From Peptostreptococcus faecalis (GTDB lineage: Bacteria; Bacillota; Clostridia; Peptostreptococcales; Peptostreptococcaceae): a stretch of 64,000 bases of DNA. Below, one piece after another: positions 27,259 to 36,537 of the stretch; the first letter of the stretch is position 1; each line of letters opens with the position of its first letter. Under the pieces are notes generated by a model. That model was not told the DNA's origin. It saw nothing but the letters and a program-made list of their open reading frames with translations, and did no database searches. The stretch spans positions 130,938-194,937 of the forward strand of contig NZ_OERU01000002.1 of the NCBI RefSeq assembly GCF_900240845.1. The letters run 5' to 3'. The position numbers were made by a program, and so were the translations under genes.

Positions 27259-27957
27259 TTATTTAATAAAAATTTCTTTCAATTTAAAATCTAAATAATC
27301 ACACGATACCAAATGAAAATTTACACCATTTAATTCTCCTTGAAGTCCATACTTAAAGTTTTCCTTTCCATGAATGTGCCCATATATAACATGCTCAGGT
27401 TTGTATTCGTTTATAATATCCATAAAAAAGGAGTTTTCAAACTTTTCATTAGTTGGAGGATAATGCATAATTACTATAAATTTATCAAAACCATCTTTTC
27501 TTGCACTTTCTAGAGATATTTTTAATCTATTTGCTTCTCTTTTATATATTTCAAAATCTTTTTCTTCAAAGCAATGTTCATTAGGACAAATCCACCCTCT
27601 GCTACCACATATTGCATATTCTCCTAATGTTTCATATTTTGTATTCATAAAATTCATATCATCTTCGTACAATTTATTTAATGCTGTAGCTGTACCCCAC
27701 CAATAATCATGATTTCCTCTTATCAAATATTTTTTACCAGGACACTCAGAAATTCTATCCAAGTCCACTCTAGCATCTTGAAGTTTTGAAGCCCATGAAA
27801 TATCTCCTACGATTAAAACTACGTCCTCATTTGATACTTTTTCTTTCCAATCATCAAATATAATCTTGTCGTGTCCTATCCAGTTATCACCAAATATATT
27901 CATCGGCTTATCTACAGCTCCAGATAAGTGTAAATCACCTATTGCAAACAGCTTCAT
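27259..27957 (-). CDS. Metallophosphoesterase
   Basis: 232 residues of the calcineurin-like fold. The dinuclear metal motifs are all present: GDLHLSG, VGDISWA, RGNHDYWWG, VIMHYPP and YGHIHGKENF. Proteins of this subgroup (YjbR/'metallophosphoesterase, 230 residues') are widespread in Firmicutes without a known substrate. It lies 26 bp after the MBL hydrolase gene on the same strand, so the two are likely co-transcribed. Confidence 0.85.
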   Translation of the reverse strand: MKLFAIGDLHLSGAVDKPMNIFGDNWIGHDKIIFDDWKEKVSNEDVVLIVGDISWASKLQDARVDLDRISECPGKKYLIRGNHDYWWGTATALNKLYEDDMNFMNTKYETLGEYAICGSRGWICPNEHCFEEKDFEIYKREANRLKISLESARKDGFDKFIVIMHYPPTNEKFENSFFMDIINEYKPEHVIYGHIHGKENFKYGLQGELNGVNFHLVSCDYLDFKLKEIFIK

Positions 27958-27983
27958 TATTTTACCTCCAATATTACATAGTT

Positions 27984-28946
27984 TTACTTTTCGCGTTTTT
28001 TCATAATTGCATCTTTAATTTTATCCGCATCATATTTTTCAATTGCTACATATTTTAGTATGTTATCTTCAAGGGCAACTTCAATTAATTTAAGATCATG
28101 TAAAAATGCCAGTGTAGCATTTAATGAGTTTCTATACTCTAAATATGCCATATAGTATGATGGTAATTTTTTTATATCTATAAAATTCTTTATTATTTCG
28201 TCTATTGTCTTTGGCTCTTTTAGTGTATCCATAACAAATTCTACTAATCTAACCAAAGCCTTGTAGTTATAGTCTGCTATTTCTATAGTTTCCGATTTTG
28301 AATATACTCCTCTAGAATGACCCAATATGCTGTATTTAAAATCAATATTTTTTACATTTTCTAAAGATCTTATTTGACTCGGATAGTCATACATAAATAA
28401 GAAATCAAACTTAGCCAGTGAATTTTTTGTTACCATTAAATCCGCTAAAAATACAACATCGTCATCCGTTTTTATACCAACTCCATCGCTTGTATGCCCA
28501 GAGCAATCCACTATTTCAAATATATGATTCTTAATATTTATTTTTTCGCCTGGATATACAGTATTATCTACTTTTGTTGATCCTTGAAAGTGCTTTTCGA
28601 TTTCGCTTTTTATATTTTGTGAATGTCTTCCACCTATTAAAAAATCTACATATACATCAGGATTTTCCATGTATATCTTTGCTCTCTTAGGTGCATATAT
28701 TATAACATCTGGATATATTTCTCTTATCTGATAATTCCCTCCACAGTGATCTTCGTGTTCATGTGTAGTCATTATATATTTAACATCCATTTTATTTTCT
28801 TGTAAAATTTCAACCATTTTATTTATTCTACTTCCGCCAATACCAGTATCTATTAGAAGTACAGTATTATCTTCGAATATATATACTCCGGTGTTAGTTC
28901 CACCTCGTATCCAATAAGTATTACCTTTTATCTGATTTAATTTCAT
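27984..28946 (-). CDS. MBL-fold metallohydrolase
   Basis: 320 residues. The metallo-beta-lactamase core holds TTHEHEDHCGG (H-x-H-x-DH), a His in VDCSGHTSDGVG, an Asp in VVFLADLMV and a late His in SILGHSRGVYS. The C-terminal 90 residues look like a winged-helix add-on found in glyoxalase II-like hydrolases. It probably hydrolyses a thioester or phosphoester; substrate unknown. It heads a small operon with the metallophosphoesterase. Confidence 0.82.
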   Translation of the reverse strand: MKLNQIKGNTYWIRGGTNTGVYIFEDNTVLLIDTGIGGSRINKMVEILQENKMDVKYIMTTHEHEDHCGGNYQIREIYPDVIIYAPKRAKIYMENPDVYVDFLIGGRHSQNIKSEIEKHFQGSTKVDNTVYPGEKINIKNHIFEIVDCSGHTSDGVGIKTDDDVVFLADLMVTKNSLAKFDFLFMYDYPSQIRSLENVKNIDFKYSILGHSRGVYSKSETIEIADYNYKALVRLVEFVMDTLKEPKTIDEIIKNFIDIKKLPSYYMAYLEYRNSLNATLAFLHDLKLIEVALEDNILKYVAIEKYDADKIKDAIMKKREK

Positions 28947-29104
28947 CTCACACCACCTGTACTTAGTAATCTACACTATATTTTATCATATTTAAGAAAG
29001 TATATCATCAGTCAGAATCCTTTTATTGAGCAATCACCTTGAACCTAAATATATTACATTGTATAATATACATAAATTAATTTAAATTTTAAGGAGTAAT
29101 AGCT

Positions 29105-29356
29105 ATGAATAGATACACAAAAATAATAAATATCATGGGAAGTTATTATACTAAAGACTTCGAAAAAGATAAAAAAAATATTATAAAAGTTAGAGAAGTA
29201 AAAGAAGAAACTGTAAGAAAGTTCTTCTTACAAGGTAACTGTGAAGTTTTAGTAGTATTTGAAGATACTGGTAAAGAAATTCTAATTGACGATTTTTCTT
29301 CATATGAAGATATAAAAAAATATTTAGGTTCTTCTTTTATAAATAAAAAAAGATAA
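29105..29356 (+). CDS. Hypothetical small protein, 83 residues
   Basis: AAGGAG lies 8 nt before the ATG. The soluble, Lys/Glu-rich protein MNRYTKIINIMGSYYTKDFE... has a middle motif VLVVFEDTGKEILIDDF and no signal or membrane segment. It stands alone on the plus strand between two minus-strand units. Not recognised. Confidence 0.6.
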   Translation: MNRYTKIINIMGSYYTKDFEKDKKNIIKVREVKEETVRKFFLQGNCEVLVVFEDTGKEILIDDFSSYEDIKKYLGSSFINKKR

Positions 29357-29386
29357 TAGTCTTCCATATAAATTAAAATTTGAATC

Positions 29387-29424
29387 AAAAAAAATGAGAA
29401 TCTTAGGGGGATAAGATTCTCATT
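29387..29424 (-). terminator. Terminator of the YheO-like regulator gene
   Basis: 13-bp stem AATGAGAATCTTA/TAAGATTCTCATT followed by eight T residues on the minus strand. It lies 83 bp after the stop at 29507. Confidence 0.75.
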
Positions 29425-29506
29425 AGGGGAGATTGAGTATTCTAAATTACGTTACACTATATATTTATCACATTTTAATGCTTTTTAAACATAATTTTCA
29501 AAAGTT

Positions 29507-30172
29507 TTATTTATTTTTTTCATTTTTTTCAATTTCATTAAGGTAGTTATATATAGTATACCTTGATACACCAATCTGTTCAGCTATATATGGAACTGAT
29601 TTTTGTATATTAAAAACTCCTGCATTTTTCAAATTTTTAATCAACAATATCCTATCTTGCTTGTTCATACCCACTATTGGTTTTTTCATTTTTTCCACTT
29701 CAGCCAAAAATTTTCTCTGAACTAACTCCCCGCTATCATAAGTGTCAAACTCATCATATACTTCTGATCCCATTGACAAAAAGCTCTTGATTTTCATATC
29801 TAAACCTACTAAATCATCACAATCATAATTAATACAAAATGATAAGTTTTTTCCAAATGCCTTTGTAACAATGGTTGATGACTTTATTTCTTTTTTTACC
29901 TTTTTACTCGCTTTTTTATAGTTTATAGTATGTCCGCCCTTACTTCTTTCTATCAACTCTTCAGATCTAGTTGTCAGTGCATCTCCAACTTCTCTTCCAG
30001 TCACATGGCCATTATATATCGCCAATATTGACTTTTCTGGATTATCCAGATCAGATATAACGACTTCACAGTTGTTTCCAAACATTTCTGATATAATCAT
30101 TGCCAATGTGTCTATAAATGACATAAAAGAGCCGAAGTCCTCTACTACACCTTCATATTTATCAATATTCAT
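29507..30172 (-). CDS. YheO-type PAS/HTH transcriptional regulator
   Basis: 221 residues: PAS-like domain (PF08348, about 10-125, with CEVVISDLDNPEKSILAIYNGHVTGREVGD) and a C-terminal HTH_22 (PF13309, VPYIAEQIGVSRYTIYNYLNEIE). Family members act as ligand-responsive regulators of amino-acid or D-amino-acid metabolism (DauR type). It is downstream of buk and ptb on the same strand, so it may control that cluster. Its ATG has no adjacent ribosome site: AGGAGG lies 35 nt upstream with a hairpin between (see 30182-30213). Confidence 0.88.
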   Translation of the reverse strand: MNIDKYEGVVEDFGSFMSFIDTLAMIISEMFGNNCEVVISDLDNPEKSILAIYNGHVTGREVGDALTTRSEELIERSKGGHTINYKKASKKVKKEIKSSTIVTKAFGKNLSFCINYDCDDLVGLDMKIKSFLSMGSEVYDEFDTYDSGELVQRKFLAEVEKMKKPIVGMNKQDRILLIKNLKNAGVFNIQKSVPYIAEQIGVSRYTIYNYLNEIEKNEKNK

Positions 30173-30181
30173 AAATCATTC

Positions 30182-30213
30182 ATACAACAGAATTTCTTTG
30201 TTGTATTCCTCCT
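30182..30213 (-). promoter_or_regulatory. Hairpin between ribosome site and start codon
   Basis: AGGAGG (30208-30213 complement) is followed by an 8-bp hairpin ATACAACA/TGTTGTAT with a 9-nt loop (30182-30206), and then about 9 nt to the ATG at 30172. Folding would shorten the effective spacing to about 10 nt. Confidence 0.55.
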
Positions 30214-30287
30214 ATCCCTTAGATTTCATTACATCGTCTTTGAGTTATAATGATTTTATTTCGGTGCAGAATTTGTTTAATATAGTT

Positions 30288-31343
30288 TTATAATCTAAGC
30301 TTGTCAGCTTTTTCTTGACCTTTCATAATTCTATATCCACCAGCAGCTAATGCTTTCATTTCAAATTCTCCTGGATACAACTTTACTGGAGCAATGAAAG
30401 ATACTCTTTCTATTATCCAGTCTGTCAACATTTTAGAATGTGACATTCCACCTGTCAATAATATCGCATCTATCTTCCCATTTTCTACTACAGATAATGC
30501 TCCTATAGACTTTGAAATTTGATATGCCATAGCTTCATACACATGCTTTGCATTTTCATCTCCATTTGCTATCATTTTTTCTACTTCTCTAGCATCATTT
30601 GTTCCTAGATGTGAAACTAATCCACCTACGCTGTCTTCATATTTCTGAAGAGCATCTCCACCTTCTTCTTTAACAATATTTATACAACTGTAAATTGGTA
30701 TAAAACCTGCTCTATTTGTTGAAAAAGGGCCTTCATCAGAAGATGTAATATCAATTAGGTGACCATTTTTTTGAATATTTAAAGATATTCCACCACCCAA
30801 ATGAGCAACGATTATTGATGAATTTTTGTAATCAAGTCCATTTTCTTCACAATATCTCATCGCTACAGCTCTTGTGTTTAGAGCGTGGGAAAAACTTCTT
30901 CTTGGATATTTTTTAACACCTGATAATCTTGATAAATCAGTCAATTCATCAACTGATACTGCATCGTATATATACGCTGGAATATCATTTTTCTTTGATA
31001 TTTCTCTTGCTACCAAAGCACCTAAGTTCGATGCATGCAATTGAGCTGGATGGTTTCTTGCTATATCACATAATTCATCGTCAATAACGTACGCACCTGT
31101 ATGAACTGGTGGCAACATCCCACCTCTAGATACAATTACATCAATTTCACTAGGGGAAATTGAGTTTTTATCTAAAAAGTCATACACTTGTTTTAATCTC
31201 ATATCAGTCTGATCATATAGACCTTTATATTGCTTTAAAACATCCGCATCTATAGTTATATTCTCTATTATTTTTTCTTCTAAATCTTCATATATTCCAA
31301 CTTTTGTAGAAGTCGATCCTGGGTTTATAATAAGTATTTTCAT
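30288..31343 (-). CDS. buk: Butyrate kinase
   Basis: 351 residues of the acetate/butyrate kinase family. MKILIINPGSTSTKVGIYED is the ATP-site start, IVAHLGGGISLN and VGGLVSHLGTNDAREVE are mid-family signatures, and AILLTGGMSHSKM is near the C-terminus. It makes ATP and a carboxylic acid from an acyl phosphate. ATG 31341-31343 is chosen behind GGAGG; a longer in-frame start overlaps that site. It is placed 36 bp after ptb. With ior genes upstream, branched or aromatic acyl groups are as likely as butyrate. Confidence 0.95.
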   Translation of the reverse strand: MKILIINPGSTSTKVGIYEDLEEKIIENITIDADVLKQYKGLYDQTDMRLKQVYDFLDKNSISPSEIDVIVSRGGMLPPVHTGAYVIDDELCDIARNHPAQLHASNLGALVAREISKKNDIPAYIYDAVSVDELTDLSRLSGVKKYPRRSFSHALNTRAVAMRYCEENGLDYKNSSIIVAHLGGGISLNIQKNGHLIDITSSDEGPFSTNRAGFIPIYSCINIVKEEGGDALQKYEDSVGGLVSHLGTNDAREVEKMIANGDENAKHVYEAMAYQISKSIGALSVVENGKIDAILLTGGMSHSKMLTDWIIERVSFIAPVKLYPGEFEMKALAAGGYRIMKGQEKADKLRL

Positions 31344-31379
31344 ATTTTGTGTTCCTCCACATAAATTCACTTGATTTAA

Positions 31380-32276
31380 TTAATGCTGTGCTAGTGCAGC
31401 CATAGCGATTGACAAGTATTTTTCTTCAGCAGATGCACTACGAGATGTCAATACAATCAAACACTTAGCCCCTACTATAAATCCTGCCATTTTTCCTCCA
31501 GCTGCAAAATTGAATGTCTTATCCAATATATTCCCAGCATGTATATCTGGAGCAAGTAATATATCTGGATCACCAGCTACTTCGCTCTTGTATTCTTTTA
31601 CTTCGGATGCCTTTTTGCTATAAGCTAAATCAAAAGATATAGGACCTTCAACTATACATCCTGTTATTTCTCCTCTTTGATTTCTAGCTTTCAACTCACC
31701 TGCATCTACTGTACACTGCATTTTAGGATTTACCTTTTCTATTGCTGAAAGACACGCTATTTTTGGTTTTTCATATCCTAACTTGTGATAAATTTCTACA
31801 GCGTTTTCTATTATTTTTTGTTTTTCTTCTACATCTGGATAGGTACACATACCACCATCTGTAATTGTAATCAATTTATGGTATGTAGGTACTTCTTCAA
31901 ATGACATATGGGACATTAATCTGTCAGTTCTAAGTCCCTTTTCTTTATCAACTACGGCTCTCATCAAAACAGCAGTTTCTATATGACCTTTTAGTATAAA
32001 GTCAACTTCACCTTCTCTAACTAACTCAACTACCTTTTCTGCAGCTTCTTCAGGCGAAGCTACATTTATAATAGGATACTCTTTTTTTGCTCCTAATTCA
32101 TTTAACACTTCTTTTATTTCATCTTCAAACCCTATAAATACAGGTTTTGCAAGTCCAATATTCTCTGCTTCTAGAGCTCCACCAATCGCTGCGTGGTCTG
32201 CCATACATACACCACAACGCTTCATATCTGGAAATGCTTTTACTCTTTCTATAACTTCATCAAAACTTCTAATCAT
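31380..32276 (-). CDS. ptb: Phosphate butyryltransferase
   Basis: 298 residues of the phosphate acetyl/butyryl transferase family: start MIRSFDEVIERVKAFPDMK, VDFILKGHIETAVLMRAV, RLMSHMSFEEVP, and the C-terminal GPISFDLAYS and DILLAPDIHAGNILDKTF. It converts acyl-CoA plus phosphate to acyl phosphate for Buk. ATG 32274-32276 follows GGAGG by 5 nt. A terminator-like hairpin (32302-32340) stands just before the ribosome site, so some attenuation or a new promoter is likely. Confidence 0.95.
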   Translation of the reverse strand: MIRSFDEVIERVKAFPDMKRCGVCMADHAAIGGALEAENIGLAKPVFIGFEDEIKEVLNELGAKKEYPIINVASPEEAAEKVVELVREGEVDFILKGHIETAVLMRAVVDKEKGLRTDRLMSHMSFEEVPTYHKLITITDGGMCTYPDVEEKQKIIENAVEIYHKLGYEKPKIACLSAIEKVNPKMQCTVDAGELKARNQRGEITGCIVEGPISFDLAYSKKASEVKEYKSEVAGDPDILLAPDIHAGNILDKTFNFAAGGKMAGFIVGAKCLIVLTSRSASAEEKYLSIAMAALAQH

Positions 32277-32301
32277 GTTTGCCTCCATTAATTTAATACA
32301 A

Positions 32302-32340
32302 AAGAAGGTAAAGATATCCTCACAATATCTTCACCTTCTT
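32302..32340 (-). terminator. Hairpin between iorB and ptb
   Basis: 16-bp stem with one mismatch (arms 32302-32317, 32325-32340) followed by TTTTGTATT on the minus strand and then the ptb ribosome site about 18 nt later. It is either the ior terminator or an attenuator in the ptb leader. Confidence 0.7.
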
Positions 32341-32435
32341 CTTTTTAAAAGATTTTGTTTGAATATAATTCAATTAAATATCTTATTTAATATTTAATTT
32401 TATTATAACAAATTAATCAGGATTATTGTATTTTT

Positions 32436-33008
32436 TTACAATAGTTCCATTCCGACTCTTAAAGCTTTTTTGTTAAGTTCAACAAACTGTGGCTTTACGT
32501 TTTCTTCAATAATCTTATCCCAGTCTATTTCTTCAAGATTCATACTCTTAACTATTGTTCCAAGTAAAATTATATTCATAACTCTTGGATTACCTAGTTT
32601 TTCAGCTTCAGCTGTAGCATCAAAAGAGAATAACTTTCCTGCTCTAGCTTCAATTAATTCTTTTGTGTTTTCTGGATATTTATCCTTACCACTCAACACA
32701 CCTATAGGATTAAATCTAGCAGTATTTAATACAACTACGCCATCACTCTTTAAATAGTCAATATTTCTTAAAACTTCTAGTTCTTCAAATCCCATTATTA
32801 TATCTGCTTCACCTAGCGGAACAACAGGTGAAAATACTTTTTCTCCATATCTTAAATGTGTTAGTACAGGGCCCTCTCTTTGACTCATACCGTGAACTTC
32901 GCTCATCTTAACATCGTATCCAGCACTCATTAGTCCTATTGTCAATAATTTACTAGCAGTTATAGTTCCCTGACCACCTATTCCAGTCAACAGTACATTT
33001 TTAGTCAT
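32436..33008 (-). CDS. iorB: Indolepyruvate ferredoxin oxidoreductase, beta subunit
   Basis: 190 residues. The gamma-type domain of 2-oxoacid:ferredoxin oxidoreductases starts NVLLTGIGGQGTITASKLL and has SEVHGMSQREGPVLTHLRYG, both typical of IorB. It forms the catalytic complex with IorA, whose stop lies 1 bp before. Together they oxidise arylpyruvates (indolepyruvate, phenylpyruvate) to aryl-acetyl-CoA, reducing ferredoxin. Confidence 0.95.
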   Translation of the reverse strand: MTKNVLLTGIGGQGTITASKLLTIGLMSAGYDVKMSEVHGMSQREGPVLTHLRYGEKVFSPVVPLGEADIIMGFEELEVLRNIDYLKSDGVVVLNTARFNPIGVLSGKDKYPENTKELIEARAGKLFSFDATAEAEKLGNPRVMNIILLGTIVKSMNLEEIDWDKIIEENVKPQFVELNKKALRVGMELL

Positions 33009-33009
33009 A

Positions 33010-34797
33010 TTACTTTACCACCTTTCCAATTGCCTTTACAGGACATACTTGTGCACATACACTACATCCAACGCACTTGTTTATATCAATTGAAGATTTT
33101 TTCTTTTCTGTTTGGAAAGAAATTGCTGGACATCCAGTTTTTGTACACTTTCTACATCCAATACATACGCTTTCATCAACTGTATACTTATCTTGGAAAG
33201 AGTTAGGGAAATTAGCCTTATCTTCTTCAGATTGTTTCTTCAATGCACATGGCCACCAAGTAATTATAACAGCTGGTTCATCAAGTGATAGCCCCCATTC
33301 AAGAGCTTCTTCAACTTCCTTCAAATCATTTGGATTTATTCTTCTAATATTTTTTACACCTATAGCTCTTACAACAGTTTCAATATCAACTTCGTTACTC
33401 TCAACACCCTGAGCAGTTAATCCTGTTCCTGGGTTTTCCTGCTGTCCAGTCATACCTGTGATTCTGTTATCTAGTATGCAAGTAAGTGTACTACTGTTAT
33501 TATATACTACATCAAGTAATGAGTTTATTCCTGAATGGAAGAAAGTAGAATCTCCTAGTACAGATACAACCTTTGTATCCTGATTTTCATCCATTGAGAA
33601 CACTTGTGCAGCACCATGTCCCATACTCACGCTGGCACCCATACATAAAGTCATATCCATTGCGTTGTATGGAGGTCCAAATCCTAGAGTGTAACATCCT
33701 ATATCTCCAGAAATCATTATATTCTTTTTCTTTCCTAATGTGTAGAAAAATCCTCTATGTGGACATCCTGCACAGAAAGTTGGTGCTCTGTTAATCATTA
33801 CATCTTTGGCATCTTGATCGATTGCAATTTCTGTACCAAATACCGAGTTTCTAATTACTTCTGGTATCATTTCACCATATCTTGGGAATACGTCCTTTCC
33901 GTGACATTCGATACCCATAGCTTTTATATGAGTTTCCATAACTGGATCGTTTTCTTCTATTATGTAGATTTTATCTACCTTAGAAGCAAATTCTCTAATT
34001 AATTCATCTGGCATTGGATTACTAAATCCTATCTTTAAGTAAGATGCATCTTTACCAAAAACTTCTTGAGCGTAAAGATAACAATCTCCAGATGTAATTA
34101 CCCCTATTTTTGTGTCATTATATTCAGCAAAGTTCCATTTGCAATTATTTGAGTATTCATATAAGTCGTCCATTCTCTTGAATATAAATTGCTTTCTAAC
34201 CTTTGCATTAGCTGGTACCATTACATATTTTTGTGGTTGTTTTTCCCATTTTTTAATACCAACTTCATTTCTATCTTCGATTTCAACTAGACCCTTAGAG
34301 TGACAGACACGAGTAGTCATTCTTATAATTATTGGAGTATCATGTTTTTCACTCAAATCGTAGGCTTCAACTACCATAGCCTTACATTCCTGGCTATCTG
34401 CTGGTTCGAATACTGGAACAAATGCAGCCTTAGCTAAGTTTCTATTATCCTGCTCATTTTGTGAAGAGAACTGTCCAGGCTCATCGGCAGTTACAAGAAC
34501 TAACCCACCATTTACGCCTGAATAGGCAGCTGTGAAAAATGGATCCGCAGCTACGTTTAATCCAACGTGCTTCATAGATGCAAAAGATCTGGCACCAGCA
34601 ACAGACGCACCGATGGATGATTCTAATGCAACTTTTTCATTTGGTGCCCACTCTGCTACTAAATCTTTTCTATCGTATTCTGATAGATTTTCTAGTATTT
34701 CCGTACTTGGAGTTCCTGGGTATGCAGCGGCAAATTTAACGCCGGCTTCAAAAACACCTCTAGCGATTGCTTCATCGCCTGTCATAAGTTTTTTCAT
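33010..34797 (-). CDS. iorA: Indolepyruvate ferredoxin oxidoreductase, alpha subunit
   Basis: 595 residues. Order: pyrimidine-binding domain (KKLMTGDEAIARGVFEAG, AAYPGTPSTEI), transketolase-C-like middle, thiamine-diphosphate domain (APTFCAGCPHRGFFYTLG, ISGDIGCYTLGF, VLGDSTFFHSGINSL) and two 4Fe-4S motifs at the end (CIGCRKCTKTGCPA and CVGCSVCAQVCPV). It oxidises arylpyruvates to acyl-CoA. The thiamine cofactor links it to the thi operon elsewhere in the window. A strong promoter (34888-34915) precedes the gene. Confidence 0.97.
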   Translation of the reverse strand: MKKLMTGDEAIARGVFEAGVKFAAAYPGTPSTEILENLSEYDRKDLVAEWAPNEKVALESSIGASVAGARSFASMKHVGLNVAADPFFTAAYSGVNGGLVLVTADEPGQFSSQNEQDNRNLAKAAFVPVFEPADSQECKAMVVEAYDLSEKHDTPIIIRMTTRVCHSKGLVEIEDRNEVGIKKWEKQPQKYVMVPANAKVRKQFIFKRMDDLYEYSNNCKWNFAEYNDTKIGVITSGDCYLYAQEVFGKDASYLKIGFSNPMPDELIREFASKVDKIYIIEENDPVMETHIKAMGIECHGKDVFPRYGEMIPEVIRNSVFGTEIAIDQDAKDVMINRAPTFCAGCPHRGFFYTLGKKKNIMISGDIGCYTLGFGPPYNAMDMTLCMGASVSMGHGAAQVFSMDENQDTKVVSVLGDSTFFHSGINSLLDVVYNNSSTLTCILDNRITGMTGQQENPGTGLTAQGVESNEVDIETVVRAIGVKNIRRINPNDLKEVEEALEWGLSLDEPAVIITWWPCALKKQSEEDKANFPNSFQDKYTVDESVCIGCRKCTKTGCPAISFQTEKKKSSIDINKCVGCSVCAQVCPVKAIGKVVK

Positions 34798-34887
34798 GTT
34801 TAAAACCTCCTAGATACATATAAATTACTTAAAATAATTCACTCTATAGACTAACTACAATTTTAATGATTTACCTTCATTAACCTA

Positions 34888-34915
34888 ATTATATCACTTA
34901 TGTTTTGTATGTCAA
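34888..34915 (-). promoter_or_regulatory. iorAB promoter
   Basis: TTGACA (34910-34915), 16-bp spacer, TATAAT (34888-34893), about 90 bp before the iorA ATG. The rest of 34798-35131 holds only the terminator at 35046-35083. Confidence 0.75.
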
Positions 34916-35045
34916 CATATTGTATAATTCATCATTTTTTTAAACATTTAATAATATGTTTAAATTTTCTGATTATTATTTATTATAATTTTTACAATTA
35001 TAGTTTAGGTTTAATAAATACTGACTATTAGATATAATAAACTAA

Positions 35046-35083
35046 TAAAAAAAAATGACTATAAATTTTTATAGTCATTTTTT
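35046..35083 (-). terminator. Terminator of the 378-residue protein gene
   Basis: Hairpin with stem AAAATGACTATA/TATAGTCATTTT and T run on the minus strand. Confidence 0.75.
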
Positions 35084-35131
35084 TAATTGAAAAGACAATT
35101 CACTTAAAAATATTAATCAAATTTTCACATC

Positions 35132-36268
35132 TTATTCATCAATAAAATCATAAAAATCGTCATTTCCCGATTCGATAAAATCAAACAACACATTTTGTTC
35201 AAATTCATATACATGTTCTTTTTCAATAAACTTTGGTATAAATGACTGAACAGTAGATTCTATAAAGTTGCGAGATTCTAAATCATATGTCGCTAAAAAC
35301 ATATTATTTTCATTTACATATATATTAAACATAATGTCATTATTTATAACATATATATCTCTATCTACGTGTGAATTATCAAAGAAATACTGTGTATATA
35401 GGTTTCCATTTTCATATTTTACTTTTTGTATCATTGGATAAGTATTAAAGATGAGTTTTTCTAAGTCGTCTATTTTTGTTTCACTATTTAATTTATATAT
35501 ATCTAGAACTTCCCTTTTTGAAATTATATCAAATACCTCAAAATCATATATTGCATTAGTACTTATTATAAATATAGATCTAAGCCTAAAGTCATATGCA
35601 TCATCATATGCAAGGCCATCATCTTCCAACTCAAACTTTTCTATATTTACTACTATTTTACCTTCATAATATCCATCTATATCTTCATAAACACAATTAC
35701 AAATAAATCTATCTTCACTCTTTTTTTCAATTTCATTATATAGGAGAGCTCCATTTATCTTTGTAATATGCTGATTTGCCACTTCTTCGCTTCCAGAAAA
35801 ATATAGTAATGCTTTTTTATCCCTTGCAATAAATCTCATAACCATATAATTTACAAATTCATTTTCTGTGTCAATTTCCTTGTAAATCTTGTCCATTAAA
35901 TTATATATACTTATATTTTCATTTTTGTTTTTTTTATAAATTTCTAAGTCTTCTTCTTTTAAATTTTCTGGAACTGGTTTATTATAATATTCATTTTTCT
36001 CTAGGTAACAATTTACCATAAAAATTGCTTCTTCTTCATCTAAAGCAATCTTACTTCCACCTAGCCCTCCATATTTTTTTTTATAGAATAATTCCTTTTC
36101 TTCCCTCGAAATATTTTCTAAAGGATAGAAATCGGAAATACCAAGACCTTCATCATCTAGCATAAACACATGATAAATTTCATCTTCAACATCATTGATC
36201 CACTCTATAGCTAACATCAATGTACCCATTAGCCTCGTGTTCGTACAAAAAGACTTCTTAAATCTCAT
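35132..36268 (-). CDS. Uncharacterised acidic protein, 378 residues
   Basis: A GGAGG site precedes the ATG. There is no signal peptide or membrane helix. Glu and Asp are frequent throughout, for example NLKEEDLEIYKKN and the end FDFIESGNDDFYDFIDE. Mixed alpha/beta pattern, with no motif I can name. It stands as a single-gene unit with its own terminator. A cytoplasmic role is likely; function unknown. Confidence 0.7.
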   Translation of the reverse strand: MRFKKSFCTNTRLMGTLMLAIEWINDVEDEIYHVFMLDDEGLGISDFYPLENISREEKELFYKKKYGGLGGSKIALDEEEAIFMVNCYLEKNEYYNKPVPENLKEEDLEIYKKNKNENISIYNLMDKIYKEIDTENEFVNYMVMRFIARDKKALLYFSGSEEVANQHITKINGALLYNEIEKKSEDRFICNCVYEDIDGYYEGKIVVNIEKFELEDDGLAYDDAYDFRLRSIFIISTNAIYDFEVFDIISKREVLDIYKLNSETKIDDLEKLIFNTYPMIQKVKYENGNLYTQYFFDNSHVDRDIYVINNDIMFNIYVNENNMFLATYDLESRNFIESTVQSFIPKFIEKEHVYEFEQNVLFDFIESGNDDFYDFIDE

Positions 36269-36537
36269 TGTTTTTCCTCCTATAACTTTATATAATTATA
36301 ATATTATATAATATTTCTATCTATGTAAAGGTTTTCTTTTTGATAATATATAAATTATACAATAAAAAATTATATTACTTTGATGTTAACTAGAGTTAGC
36401 ACTCAAGAATTTCCTACTAATTTATTTCTTGTTATACACCTACAGTGCTTTTATCTGTGCTGATATGCAATAAAAAAGCTGAATATTTTAAATATATTTG
36501 ATATAATGTTGTTAAGAGTTTTTAAAGGTGGTGAATT
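36269..36537. other. Divergent intergenic region
   Basis: 269 bp between divergent genes. AT-rich, with one TTAGCACTC (36396-36404) that resembles half of a CIRCE box but has no partner arm. No gene seen. Confidence 0.4.

Noticed and set aside
36396-36404. CIRCE heat-shock operator (TTAGCACTC)
   Set aside because: The complementary GAGTGCTAA arm is absent in the following 20 bases and no chaperone gene is near.
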